NCBI RefSeq assembly: GCF_014649015.1
Contig: NZ_BMSF01000008.1
Location: forward strand, 124,001 to 188,000
DNA from: Streptomyces narbonensis
Lineage (GTDB): Bacteria > Actinomycetota > Actinomycetes > Streptomycetales > Streptomycetaceae
Direction of reading: 5' to 3'
DNA length: 64,000 nucleotides
The position numbers and the translations under genes are program-made. Positions 24,874 through 33,385 of this stretch are shown one piece after another (the stretch's first letter is position 1; the number at the start of each line of letters is the position of its first letter). Under the pieces are notes generated by a model that had not been told where the DNA came from, ran no database searches, and saw only the letters and a program-made list of their open reading frames with translations.

Positions 24874-25725
24874 GTGAACGTGCCGGCCAGTACAGCGCCT
24901 CAGGTCCCGCCCCAGCACGAGGCAGGCGGGGCGGAGACCCCGCGCCCCCGCCCCCAGAGCACCCGCGGCGCCGACACCCGCGCCCTCACGCAGGTGCTCT
25001 TCGGGCAGCTCAAGCACCTGGAACCGGGCACTGCCGAGCACCACCGGGTGCGCGGGGCCCTCATCGAGGCCAACCTGCCGCTCGTGCGGTACGCGGCGGC
25101 CCGCTTCCGCTCCCGCAACGAGCCGATGGAGGACGTCGTCCAGGTCGGCACCATCGGCCTGATCAACGCCATCGACCGCTTCGACCCCGACCGGGGCGTG
25201 CAGTTCCCGACCTTCGCCATGCCGACCGTCGTCGGCGAGATCAAGCGGTACTTCCGCGACAACGTCCGGACCGTGCACGTGCCGCGCAGGCTGCACGAGC
25301 TGTGGGTCCAGGTGAACGGCGCCACGGAGGACCTCACGACCGCCCACGGCCGCTCCCCCACGACCGCGGAGATCGCCGAGCGGCTGCGCATCGGCGAGGA
25401 CGAGGTGCTCGCCTGCATCGAGGCCGGACGGTCGTACCACGCGACCTCTCTGGAGGCGGCGCAGGAGGGCGACGGGCTGCCCGGACTGCTCGACCGGCTC
25501 GGCTACGAGGACCCCGCGCTCGCCGGCGTGGAGCACCGGGACCTCGTCCGGCACCTGCTCGTCCAACTGCCCGAGCGCGAGCAGCGGATCCTGATGCTGC
25601 GCTACTACAGCAACCTGACCCAGTCTCAGATCAGTCAGGAGCTCGGCGTCTCGCAGATGCATGTGTCAAGGCTCCTCGCCCGGAGCTTCGCACGATTGAG
25701 ATCCGCAAACAGAATCGAGGCGTAA
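24874..25725 (+). CDS. sigF: SigB/SigF/SigG-type sigma factor, SigF orthologue, 283 aa
   Basis: Stress/sporulation sigma factor. Region 2 has LVRYAAARFRSRNEPMEDVV and GLINAIDRFDPDRGVQFPTF; region 3 includes PTTAEIAERL; region 4 ends LTQSQISQELGVSQMHVSRL. GTG at 24874 gives MNVPASTAPQVPPQ, close to the S. coelicolor SigF start from memory. Identity as SigF, the late-sporulation factor for spore maturation, rests on size, position upstream of the sigN-like gene and nearby upp. It is likely held by an anti-sigma factor encoded elsewhere. Confidence 0.88.
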   Translation: MNVPASTAPQVPPQHEAGGAETPRPRPQSTRGADTRALTQVLFGQLKHLEPGTAEHHRVRGALIEANLPLVRYAAARFRSRNEPMEDVVQVGTIGLINAIDRFDPDRGVQFPTFAMPTVVGEIKRYFRDNVRTVHVPRRLHELWVQVNGATEDLTTAHGRSPTTAEIAERLRIGEDEVLACIEAGRSYHATSLEAAQEGDGLPGLLDRLGYEDPALAGVEHRDLVRHLLVQLPEREQRILMLRYYSNLTQSQISQELGVSQMHVSRLLARSFARLRSANRIEA

Positions 25726-25866
25726 CCGAAACGGGTAGACCGGTTCGAAACGATTCTGCAGCGCCCCAAATGCCGTACACCCCTTGTTTCCTGCGGAAAT
25801 GCACCGTCTGCTTGTCGACAAGTCACTACAGCGTGTTGCCGACATGTGACATTCTGCTGGAACCGA

Positions 25867-25892
25867 GTTTGCCGCAGCCCCGCCGCCGGTAT
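25867..25892 (+). promoter_or_regulatory. Candidate SigB-type promoter for sigN
   Basis: GTTT (25867-25870), 16-bp spacer, CGGTAT (25887-25892). This fits the Streptomyces SigB-group consensus GNNT-N14-16-GGGTA(C/T) apart from the first base of the -10. It would allow one SigB-type factor to drive sigN. Confidence 0.5.
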
Positions 25893-25960
25893 TCAGGTGG
25901 AGGCTGCGTTCCTCAGATGGTCGCGGCCACCGCGACCGTCCGCGACCTCAAGGGGGTGGC

Positions 25961-26932
25961 ATGTCCACAGAACTGGGCAGCTCGAAGGTGCTCACGCTCA
26001 CGCCCGTTCCCGTGCCCACGCAGACGACGGCTCCGACCGCGGCCGAAAGCTCCGCGGGGAGCTCCGCGGCGATCGTCGCGGAGGCGGAGAACGTCACGGA
26101 GAGCGCCGTCGGCACCGTGGCGACCACGGCTCCGCCGCTGCCCGCCACCTCCGGCGCCCTCGACACGCGCACCCTCTCGCGCTCCCTGTTCCTGCGGCTG
26201 CGCGCCCTCGACACCGAAGGCGCCGCCTCCGACAGCCCGGAGCGGACGTACGTCCGCGACACCCTCATCGAGCTCAACCTCCCCCTCGTGCGCTACGCGG
26301 CGGCCCGCTTCCGCTCCCGCAACGAGCCGATGGAGGACATCGTCCAGGTCGGCACCATCGGCCTGATCAAGGCGATCGACCGCTTCGACTGCGAACGGGG
26401 CGTGGAGTTCCCGACGTTCGCCATGCCGACGGTCGTCGGCGAGATCAAGCGCTTCTTCCGCGACACCTCGTGGTCGGTGCGCGTGCCGCGCCGGCTCCAG
26501 GAGCTGCGGCTCGCCCTCACCAAGGCCAGCGACGAGCTCGCGCAGAAGCTCGACCGCTCCCCCACCGTGCCCGAACTCGCCGCCGTGCTCGGGGTGTCGG
26601 AGGAGGACGTCGTCGACGGCCTCGCCGTCGGAAACGCCTACACGGCCTCGTCCCTCGACTCCCCCTCGCCCGAGGACGACGGTGGCGAGGGCTCGCTCGC
26701 CGACCGCCTGGGCTACGAGGACACCGCCCTCGAAGGCGTCGAGTACCGCGAGTCCCTCAAGCCGCTGCTCGCCAAACTGCCGCCCAGGGAGCGGCAGATC
26801 ATCATGCTGCGCTTCTTCGCCAACATGACCCAGTCGCAGATCGGCGAGGAGGTCGGCATCTCCCAGATGCACGTCTCGCGACTGCTCACCCGCACCCTCG
26901 CCCAGCTGCGCGAGGGGCTCATCTCCGACTGA
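25961..26932 (+). CDS. sigN: SigB/SigF/SigG-type sigma factor, SigN orthologue, 323 aa
   Basis: Paralogue of the upstream gene with the same region 2 (LPLVRYAAARFRSRNEPMED), region 3 (VPELAAVLGVSEEDVVDGL) and region 4 (MTQSQIGEEVGISQMHVSRL). The N-terminal about 70 residues are Ala/Thr/Ser-rich. ATG at 25961 with AAGGGGGTGG upstream. Gene order matches sigF-sigN of S. coelicolor, where SigN acts in the lower part of aerial hyphae. The 235-bp gap from sigF and a candidate promoter suggest separate control. Confidence 0.85.
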   Translation: MSTELGSSKVLTLTPVPVPTQTTAPTAAESSAGSSAAIVAEAENVTESAVGTVATTAPPLPATSGALDTRTLSRSLFLRLRALDTEGAASDSPERTYVRDTLIELNLPLVRYAAARFRSRNEPMEDIVQVGTIGLIKAIDRFDCERGVEFPTFAMPTVVGEIKRFFRDTSWSVRVPRRLQELRLALTKASDELAQKLDRSPTVPELAAVLGVSEEDVVDGLAVGNAYTASSLDSPSPEDDGGEGSLADRLGYEDTALEGVEYRESLKPLLAKLPPRERQIIMLRFFANMTQSQIGEEVGISQMHVSRLLTRTLAQLREGLISD

Positions 26933-27001
26933 CTCCCTTCTCCGGCGCCGGACTTCCGTAAAAGCCAGCCGTGCTGACGATCCGTCAGCCAGACTGGACC
27001 C

Positions 27002-27940
27002 ATGAGGCGAAGGAAGCCCGGACCGGCGTCACGACCGGGACTCGTGGCGGTGGCGCTCTGCCTCGGTGGAGCGCTGACCGCCTGCGGTGGCGGAGGAGAC
27101 GGCGAGGGGTACGCGGCGGTCGGCGCCGGCCCCTCCCCGAAGGGCGCGGTCACCCCATCGGGCGCGGTCACCCTCGTCCCCCTGGACGACCCCTCGGCGA
27201 GCGGGACGACCTCCAGCACCTCGTCACCGGCTCCGACGCCGTCACCATCGGGTATGGGTACAGGTACGGGCATCTCCCCCGCGCCTCCGCTCTCCGACGT
27301 CCCGGGCGACCCCGGCGACCCGGGCGACCCGGGCTCTTCCGCTGCGGGATCTTCCGGGTCTTCCGGGTCTTCCGGTACGAGGCCGGGTAGGGATCCGGCG
27401 ACCTCCGGACCCGGCGCCACCGGCCCCCGCCCCGGTTCCTCCACCTCCACCTCCACCTCCACCTCCACCTCCACCTCCGGTACGGCTCCGGGCTCCGGCG
27501 ACGGCGCTCCGCCCCGTACCCCCACCACCGCACCCCGGCCCGCGCCCGGCACCGGCGGCCCCGGACCGTCGACCGCGCCGCCCTCGACACCGGGCCCGAC
27601 GCCCTCCCCCACGCCCCCCTCGACGAGTCCCGCGCCCGCCGTGCTGACCGTCTCGACGCCCGTCCTCGCCGACGGCGACCGACGCTGGTGCGAGCGCGTG
27701 ACGGTCACCTTCCGCAACACCGGCGGTACGGCGGCCCGTTCGGGCACGGTCACCTTCGCGACGCACATCATCGGCGCCCTCGGTGTCGACTGGGCGACGA
27801 TCACCTCCAGCCAGCCCCTGCCCGCGCCGATCGCCGCGGCGACGTCACGGACGCAGACGTACACGGTGTGCGTGGACTCCTGGCGGGTGCCGCTGGGCAT
27901 GCGGGTCGACACCCGGAAGGTCACCGTCAGCTGGCAGTGA
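27002..27940 (+). CDS. Putative lipoprotein with long Ser/Thr/Pro linker, 312 aa
   Basis: Signal peptide with lipobox LTAC (Cys about 28), so it should be lipid-anchored outside the cell. Residues 40-215 are low complexity (SPAPTPSPSG, DPGDPGDPG, STSTSTST). The C-terminal about 95 residues form a beta-rich domain with WCERVTVTFRNTGG and YTVCVDSW; its two Cys could pair. Such linkers span the cell wall. Follows sigN by 69 bp on the same strand. Partner unknown. Confidence 0.75.
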   Translation: MRRRKPGPASRPGLVAVALCLGGALTACGGGGDGEGYAAVGAGPSPKGAVTPSGAVTLVPLDDPSASGTTSSTSSPAPTPSPSGMGTGTGISPAPPLSDVPGDPGDPGDPGSSAAGSSGSSGSSGTRPGRDPATSGPGATGPRPGSSTSTSTSTSTSTSGTAPGSGDGAPPRTPTTAPRPAPGTGGPGPSTAPPSTPGPTPSPTPPSTSPAPAVLTVSTPVLADGDRRWCERVTVTFRNTGGTAARSGTVTFATHIIGALGVDWATITSSQPLPAPIAAATSRTQTYTVCVDSWRVPLGMRVDTRKVTVSWQ

Positions 27941-28017
27941 CCGGGAGGCTCACCCCGGCCGGGCTCTCCGCCCGACGCGGCTCGCCCCCGCCTGGACCGC
28001 GCCCCCTGGACACGAAA

Positions 28018-28052
28018 GTGGGCCGGGTCCGTCTGTCACGGACCCGACCCAC
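28018..28052. terminator. Bidirectional terminator between convergent genes
   Basis: 15-bp stem with one mismatch, arms GTGGGCCGGGTCCGT and ACGGACCCGACCCAC, loop of five bases. Confidence 0.8.
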
Positions 28053-28078
28053 CCGGAGTGTGCGGAGAGTGCGGGCGG

Positions 28079-28495
28079 TCAGCCCAGGGCCAGCCAGGCG
28101 ACGGCCGCCAGGACGGCGATCACCGCGACGACGCCGACGATCAGGCCGACGCGCGGCCCGGCCGACGCGGGGGCCGCGGTCTGCGGCTGGCGCTGCTGCG
28201 GAGACTCGTCGACGAAGGCGCGGAACATCTGCGTGCTGCCGGCGGGGTCGTAGGCGCCCTCGGGGGCCTGCGCCTGGGGGGCGTGACCCTGCGGGGCGTA
28301 ACCCTGGGGGCTCTGGGGGTCGTAGCCCTGAGGACCCTGGCCCTGGGAGCCGTAGCCCTGCGGTGCCTGGCCCTGGGAGCCGTGGCCCTGGGGACCCTGC
28401 CCCTGGGGGCCGTAACCCTGAGGGCCCTGGCCCTGGGAGCCGTAACCCTGAGGGCCCTGGCCCTGGCCGTACGGTGCTTGGGGGTTGTGTGCCAT
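28079..28495 (-). CDS. Gln/Gly/Pro-repeat protein with C-terminal membrane helix, 138 aa
   Basis: The first about 75 residues repeat GPQGYGSQGQ-like units. A short linker (TQMFRAFVDESPQQRQPQTA) leads to one C-terminal hydrophobic helix (VGLIVGVVAVIAVLAAVAWL), giving a tail-anchored layout with the repeat domain in the cytoplasm. Conserved beside sigN-type loci in streptomycetes as far as I recall; function unknown. Confidence 0.7.
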   Translation of the reverse strand: MAHNPQAPYGQGQGPQGYGSQGQGPQGYGPQGQGPQGHGSQGQAPQGYGSQGQGPQGYDPQSPQGYAPQGHAPQAQAPEGAYDPAGSTQMFRAFVDESPQQRQPQTAAPASAGPRVGLIVGVVAVIAVLAAVAWLALG

Positions 28496-28601
28496 GAGCC
28501 AGGACCCTAGCGAAGTCCGGGTGGGCGGCCCAAGCCCGCGGCCCTCCCCCTCCGCCCCGACCGCCCTTTGCCGATTCTTTAGCGCCGTTTGACCGATTTA
28601 G

Positions 28602-28645
28602 TTTGCCTGAAGCAACCATCCATCTCTATCGTTGCCCTAAGCAAC
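28602..28645 (+). promoter_or_regulatory. Two MarR-type operators upstream of marR-MFS operon
   Basis: TTTGCCTGAAGCAAC (28602-28616) and GTTGCCCTAAGCAAC (28631-28645) share the inverted repeat TTGC-N5-GCAA with centres 29 bp apart. They lie 20-60 bp before the MarR start and probably bind the MarR protein. Confidence 0.75.
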
Positions 28646-28664
28646 AACATCCATGGAGTGTCCG

Positions 28665-29117
28665 ATGGGTCCGATGGACAGAGACAGGCGCTACGAGAAC
28701 CTCGCCCGCCAGGTGAGCGCGATCGGAGCGGTGAAGCGTGGACTCGCGCGTACCCTGCCCGCCGAATGCCCCGGCGGGTCCGCCGTCGTCCTCGCCCTGC
28801 TCCACCACCACGGGGACATGCGGATCGGCCGCGTGTCCGAGCTGATGGCCGTCGACATGTCGGTCAGCAGCCGCCACGTGGCCCACACCGTCGACCGCGG
28901 CTGGGTCGAGCGACTGCCCGACCCCGCCGACAAACGCTCCCGCATCCTGCACCTGACCACCGCGGGCGAGTCCATGCTCGCCGTCCTCGACCGACGGCTG
29001 ACGGACATGCTCGCCCGCACCCTCGCCGAGTGGTCCGACGACGACGTCGAACTGCTCACCGACCTGCTCGCCCGCCTCCGCGACTCCTTCGGGGACTGCC
29101 GGGCCCACCACGCTTGA
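28665..29117 (+). CDS. MarR-family transcriptional regulator, 150 aa
   Basis: Winged-helix regulator: HGDMRIGRVSELMAVDMSVS, HVAHTVDRGWVERLPDPADK (recognition helix and wing) and RSRILHLTTAGESML are typical. ATG at 28665 has GGAG six bases upstream; ATG at 28653 or 28674 are possible. First gene of an operon with the DHA2 transporter 34 bp downstream. Likely represses the operon through the two TTGC-N5-GCAA sites. Confidence 0.88.
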   Translation: MGPMDRDRRYENLARQVSAIGAVKRGLARTLPAECPGGSAVVLALLHHHGDMRIGRVSELMAVDMSVSSRHVAHTVDRGWVERLPDPADKRSRILHLTTAGESMLAVLDRRLTDMLARTLAEWSDDDVELLTDLLARLRDSFGDCRAHHA

Positions 29118-29151
29118 GAACGCCCACCACGCTCGAGAACGAAGGAAGTTG

Positions 29152-30753
29152 ATGGCAACCACCACACCTGCCACCGGTGTGCGCGGCGAGAGTGCCCAAC
29201 CGGGGGACACCACCGCCACCGGCGCCCCGATGACGCACCGGCAGATCATGGAGGCGCTCTCCGGCCTGCTGCTCGGCATGTTCGTCGCCATCCTGTCCTC
29301 GACGATCGTCTCCAACGCCCTCCCGCAGATCATCACCGACCTGGGCGGCGGCCAGTCGGCCTACACCTGGGTGGTCACGGCGGCCCTCCTGGCGATGACC
29401 GCGACGACCCCGCTCTGGGGCAAGCTGGCCGACCTCTTCTCCAAGAAGCTGCTCGTCCAGATAGCCCTGGTCATCTACGTCGCGGGCTCGGTCGTCGCCG
29501 GCCTCTCGCAGAGCACCGGCATGCTCATCGCCTGCCGTGTCGTCCAGGGCATCGGCGTCGGCGGTCTCACCGCCCTCTCCCAGATCATCCTGGCCGCGAT
29601 GATCGCCCCGCGTGAGCGCGGCCGCTACAGCGGCTACCTCGGCGCGACCTTCGCCGTCGCCACCGTCGGCGGCCCGCTGCTCGGCGGCGTCATCACCGAC
29701 ACCGACTGGCTCGGTTGGCGCTGGTGCTTCTACGTGGGCGTGCCGTTCGCGATCATCGCGCTGATCGTCCTGCAGAAGACCCTGAACCTCCCGGTCGTGA
29801 AGCGCCAGGTCAAGGTCGACTGGGCGGGCGCCTTCTTCATCAGCGCCGCCGTCTCCCTCCTCCTCGTCTGGGTCACCTTCGCGGGCGACAAGTACGACTG
29901 GATGTCCTGGCAGACCGCCGTCATGGTGCTCGGTTCGCTCGCGCTCGGCGGGATCTTCGTGCTCGTCGAGTCGCGGGCGAGCGAGCCGATCATCCCGCTC
30001 CGCCTCTTCCGGAACCGCACGATCACCCTGGCCTCGCTCGCCTCGCTCTTCGTGGGCGTCGCCATGTTCGCCGGCACGGTCTTCTTCAGCCAGTACTTCC
30101 AGCTCGCGAGGAACGAGTCGCCGACGATGTCCGGCGTCCTCACCATCCCGATGATCGCGGGCCTGTTCGTCTCCTCCACCGTCTCCGGCCTGATCATCAC
30201 CAAGACCGGAAAGTGGAAGGCGTGGCTGGTCAGCGGTGGCGCCCTGGCCGCCGGCGGGCTCGGGATGCTCGGCACGATCCGCTACGACACGACGTACTGG
30301 CACATCGCGATCTTCATGGCGGTCCTCGGCCTCGGCCTCGGCATGATGATGCAGAACCTCGTGCTCTGCACCCAGAACCAGGTGGACCCCGCCGACCTCG
30401 GCGCCGCCTCCTCCGTCGTCACCTTCTTCCGCTCCCTCGGCGGTGCGGTCGGCGTCTCGGCGCTGGGCGCTGTCATGGCCCACCGGGTCACGGACTACGT
30501 CAAGGAGGGCATGGCCGAGCTCGGCCCGAAGGCTGCGGCCGCCATGGGACAGAGCGGCTCGGGCGGCGGGATCCCGGACATGGACAAGCTGCCGGGCCCG
30601 ATCCGTACGGTCATGGAGAGCGCGTACGGACACGGTGTCGGCGACGTCTTCCTCTACTCGGCGCCGTTCGCGCTGCTCGCCTTCGTGGTGACCCTGTTCA
30701 TCAAGGAGGTCGCCCTGAAGAGCAGCTCGGTGAAGGCCGACGCGGAGGCCTAG
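29152..30753 (+). CDS. DHA2-family MFS drug efflux transporter, 533 aa
   Basis: Fourteen-helix EmrB/QacA-type pump: LSSTIVSNALPQIITDLGGG (motif D1), WGKLADLFSKKLL (motif A) and ATVGGPLLGGVITD (motif C). A Gly-rich loop (MGQSGSGGGIPDMDKLPG) lies before the last helix. Second gene of the MarR operon. Efflux of a toxic compound sensed by MarR is the natural inference. Confidence 0.9.
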   Translation: MATTTPATGVRGESAQPGDTTATGAPMTHRQIMEALSGLLLGMFVAILSSTIVSNALPQIITDLGGGQSAYTWVVTAALLAMTATTPLWGKLADLFSKKLLVQIALVIYVAGSVVAGLSQSTGMLIACRVVQGIGVGGLTALSQIILAAMIAPRERGRYSGYLGATFAVATVGGPLLGGVITDTDWLGWRWCFYVGVPFAIIALIVLQKTLNLPVVKRQVKVDWAGAFFISAAVSLLLVWVTFAGDKYDWMSWQTAVMVLGSLALGGIFVLVESRASEPIIPLRLFRNRTITLASLASLFVGVAMFAGTVFFSQYFQLARNESPTMSGVLTIPMIAGLFVSSTVSGLIITKTGKWKAWLVSGGALAAGGLGMLGTIRYDTTYWHIAIFMAVLGLGLGMMMQNLVLCTQNQVDPADLGAASSVVTFFRSLGGAVGVSALGAVMAHRVTDYVKEGMAELGPKAAAAMGQSGSGGGIPDMDKLPGPIRTVMESAYGHGVGDVFLYSAPFALLAFVVTLFIKEVALKSSSVKADAEA

Positions 30754-30821
30754 GGGGTGTCGTCACATTCCCGTCGTCGCCCGAAGGGCGGCCCCGCGGA
30801 TGGGAATGTGACGACACCCCC
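30753..30821. terminator. Very long perfect inverted repeat, bidirectional terminator
   Basis: GGGGGTGTCGTCACATTCCC (30753-30772) and its exact complement at 30802-30821 flank a 29-nt loop. It lies between the convergent MFS and TetR genes and begins on the last base of the MFS stop codon. Confidence 0.8.
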
Positions 30822-30907
30822 CCTAGAGAAGCTCCCGGCCTCGCTTCGAGCGGAGGCGCGGCCGGGTCGGGTACGGAGCGGCGGGCAGGGGACGGCCCGC
30901 CGCTCCG

Positions 30908-31696
30908 TCATTTCTCCGCGTCGCGCGCCGCCTCGGCCTCGCGCGCCACCATGACCTCGATGCCGGCGACGAGGACGTCCAGGGCGTAGGCGAAGTCGCG
31001 GTCCCAGACGGCGGTGACACTGCCGTGCGTGGCCCGCTCGTCGAGGATCTCCTTCATGCCCTCGGCCTGCTTCTCGAACTCCGGGTCGTCGCGGAAGGCC
31101 TTGACCGCCTCCACGTAGAACTCGTCCTGCGACATGCCGGCCTCGGCCGCGCGTCGGCTGAACTGCGACTCGATCGTCCCGTAGCCGTACACGAACTGGA
31201 AGACGGCCGACATCGCGCTCGGCTGACGGTCGAGCGAGAGACCGGTGTCCCGAATCGCCTCGTGGATCTTCCGCCCGAAGGCGATCGCGTTCGGGCCGAT
31301 GTTCAGGTACTGGCCCACGGTCGGCGACATCCACCCGTGGCGTACCAGCATCCCCCGGTACTCCAGGGCAAGCACGCGGATCCGCTCCTGCCAGTCGCCG
31401 GCAGCGTCGACGGCCGCCAGGTCGACCTCGCCGTAGACGCTGTCCATGGCGAACTCGATGATGTCGTCCTTGGTGTCCACGTACCAGTAGAGGGACATGG
31501 CGGTGACGCCGAGCTCGGTCGCGAGCTTGCGCATCGACAGCTTGGCGAGGCCCTCCTCGTCGAGCATCCGGATCGAGGTGGAGACGATCCGGTCCCGGTC
31601 GAGCCCGGCCGGGCCGCCCCCGCTGCGGGCGGCCCTCTTCTCCAGCCAGACGCTGGAACGCGCCGGATCCTTGGCCCGATCGGCTGCCTTGACCAT
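30908..31696 (-). CDS. TetR-family regulator with TetR_C domain, 262 aa
   Basis: N-terminal HTH (DRIVSTSIRMLDEEG, LSMRKLATELGVTAMSLYWY) in the class-A TetR style, where the recognition helix contains T-A-M-S-L-Y-W-Y. The C-terminal domain is TetR_C type. It lies 35 bp downstream of the MFS gene on the same strand, so the pair forms an efflux-regulator operon, probably autoregulated through the operators at 33281-33338. Confidence 0.9.
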   Translation of the reverse strand: MVKAADRAKDPARSSVWLEKRAARSGGGPAGLDRDRIVSTSIRMLDEEGLAKLSMRKLATELGVTAMSLYWYVDTKDDIIEFAMDSVYGEVDLAAVDAAGDWQERIRVLALEYRGMLVRHGWMSPTVGQYLNIGPNAIAFGRKIHEAIRDTGLSLDRQPSAMSAVFQFVYGYGTIESQFSRRAAEAGMSQDEFYVEAVKAFRDDPEFEKQAEGMKEILDERATHGSVTAVWDRDFAYALDVLVAGIEVMVAREAEAARDAEK

Positions 31697-31731
31697 CGCG
31701 TTCCTCCGTCTGTCAGCGGTCCGTCACCATG

Positions 31732-33270
31732 CTAGGCAGCGATCGTCTGCTCGGCGGCCAGGGCCTTCTCGGTCCGCTCGGTCCGCTCGGCCCGCCGGAG
31801 CAGGGCCGCGGCGAGCAGTCCGCCGGCGAACACGGCGATCGCGCCGACCAGCTGGCTGGTCTGGAGGCCGGAGGCGAAGGCGTCCGAGATCTCCTGGCGC
31901 TCGGCCTCGCTGCCCGCGGCGGCGAGGGCGGCCGGAAGCGAGGTCGCGGTGACGGCGACCAGGGCGGCGAAGCGGGCGTTGAGCACGGCTCCGAGGACGG
32001 CGACTCCGAGACCGTTGCCGAACTCGGCCAGGGTGCCGTTCACACCGGCGCCGACACCCGCCTTCTCCGGCGGGATCGAGCTCATGATCGCGTTGGCCAT
32101 GGCGGGGTTGGAGACGGCGAGGCCGGTGCCCATCAGGACCAGACCGAGGAGCATGCCCCAGTAGGTGCCCTCGGTGCCGCCGCCGATCAGCGCGATCGAG
32201 CCGAGTCCGGCCGCCACCAGGGTCATGCCGACGGCCACCGTGACCGGGGTGCCGAGCTTCATCACGATCCGCGGGCCGACACCGGTGAGGTTGAGCGCCA
32301 CGACGGTCAGCGCGAGCGGCGCCATGCGGAGGCCGGCTTCGAGCGGCTCGTAGCCGAGGACGAACTGCAGGTGCTGGGTGAGCAGGAAGAGCGAGCCGCC
32401 CATGCCGAACATGACCAGGATCGCGCCGGCGACCGCGCCCACGAACTTCTGGTTGCGGAAGAAGTGCATGTCCAGCATCGGGTACGGAGTCCGCAGCTCC
32501 CACAGGGCGAAGGCGGCCAGGACGACGACGCCGATCGCGGCCGGAACCAGCACCTCGGCGGAGGTCCAGCCGTGCTCCGGGCCGGTGATGATCGCGTACA
32601 CGGCGGCGGTCATGCCGACGGTGGAGAGCAGCGCGCCGAGCAGGTCGGGGCGGTCGCCCTGCGGGTTCTTCGACTCCGGTACGAGCTTGAGGACGGCGAC
32701 GAAGCCGACGAGCGCCACCGGGATGTTGATGAGGAAGATCATTCCCCACCAGAAGTGCTCGATGATGACGCCGCCGATCAGCGGTCCCGCGGCGAAGCCG
32801 AGCGAGCCGACGGTGGCCCAGAGCGCGATGGCCTTGACCCGCTCGGAGTCGTCGAAGATCTGCATGACGACGGCGAGGGTGGTGGTCATGAGGAGCGCGC
32901 CGCCGATGCCCATGCCCGCGCGGGCAGCGATGAGCTGGGCGGTGGAGTCGGCGAGGCCGGCGGCGAGCGAGCCGAGGCCGAAGAGCGCGAGGCCGGCGGC
33001 GAGGAGCTTCTTGCGGCCGTAGCGGTCGGCGGCGTTGCCCGCGCTGAGCAGCAGGCCGGACTGGACGAGCGAGTACGCGTTGATCATCCACTGGATGTCG
33101 GTGGTGGTCGCGTCGAGCTCGGAGGTCAGCGAGGGGATCGCGACGCTGAGCACGGTGTTGTCGAGCAGCACGGTGAGCTGGGCCAGGCAGATGACGCCGA
33201 GGATCAGCCAGCGCTGAGGGTGGCCGCCGGTGGGGGCGGTCGGTTCGGACGCGGTGGTCGTCGCCGTCAT
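31732..33270 (-). CDS. DHA2-family MFS transporter, 512 aa
   Basis: Fourteen-helix pump: LLDNTVLSVAIPSLTSELDA (motif D1), AGNAADRYGRKKLL (motif A) and GSLGFAAGPLIGGVI (motif C). First gene of the operon, followed by tetR. ATG at 33270 with AGGAC upstream. Substrate unknown. Confidence 0.9.
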   Translation of the reverse strand: MTATTTASEPTAPTGGHPQRWLILGVICLAQLTVLLDNTVLSVAIPSLTSELDATTTDIQWMINAYSLVQSGLLLSAGNAADRYGRKKLLAAGLALFGLGSLAAGLADSTAQLIAARAGMGIGGALLMTTTLAVVMQIFDDSERVKAIALWATVGSLGFAAGPLIGGVIIEHFWWGMIFLINIPVALVGFVAVLKLVPESKNPQGDRPDLLGALLSTVGMTAAVYAIITGPEHGWTSAEVLVPAAIGVVVLAAFALWELRTPYPMLDMHFFRNQKFVGAVAGAILVMFGMGGSLFLLTQHLQFVLGYEPLEAGLRMAPLALTVVALNLTGVGPRIVMKLGTPVTVAVGMTLVAAGLGSIALIGGGTEGTYWGMLLGLVLMGTGLAVSNPAMANAIMSSIPPEKAGVGAGVNGTLAEFGNGLGVAVLGAVLNARFAALVAVTATSLPAALAAAGSEAERQEISDAFASGLQTSQLVGAIAVFAGGLLAAALLRRAERTERTEKALAAEQTIAA

Positions 33271-33280
33271 GGGCAGGACT

Positions 33281-33338
33281 CCTTGTACGGTGTACGGGAC
33301 TGTTCTCGTACACCGTACAAGGATCCTTGTACGGCGTA
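33281..33338 (-). promoter_or_regulatory. TetR-type operators upstream of MFS-tetR operon
   Basis: CCTTGTACGGTGTACG (33281-33296) and CGTACACCGTACAAGG (33307-33322) form a perfect 16-bp inverted repeat with a 10-bp spacer. Each arm also contains its own smaller palindrome. A third partial copy CCTTGTACGGCGTA lies at 33325-33338. Confidence 0.8.
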
Positions 33339-33385
33339 TAGCGATTACTGCGACTCGGTCGGGTCTCGGGTCGTCAGGTCGGTCG

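Noticed and set aside
24874..26932. Assembly duplication of one sigma gene
   Set aside because: The two proteins differ in length, N-termini and many core positions, and the pair matches the known sigF-sigN order.
30753..30821. Miniature transposable element
   Set aside because: No target-site duplication and its position between convergent genes fits a terminator.
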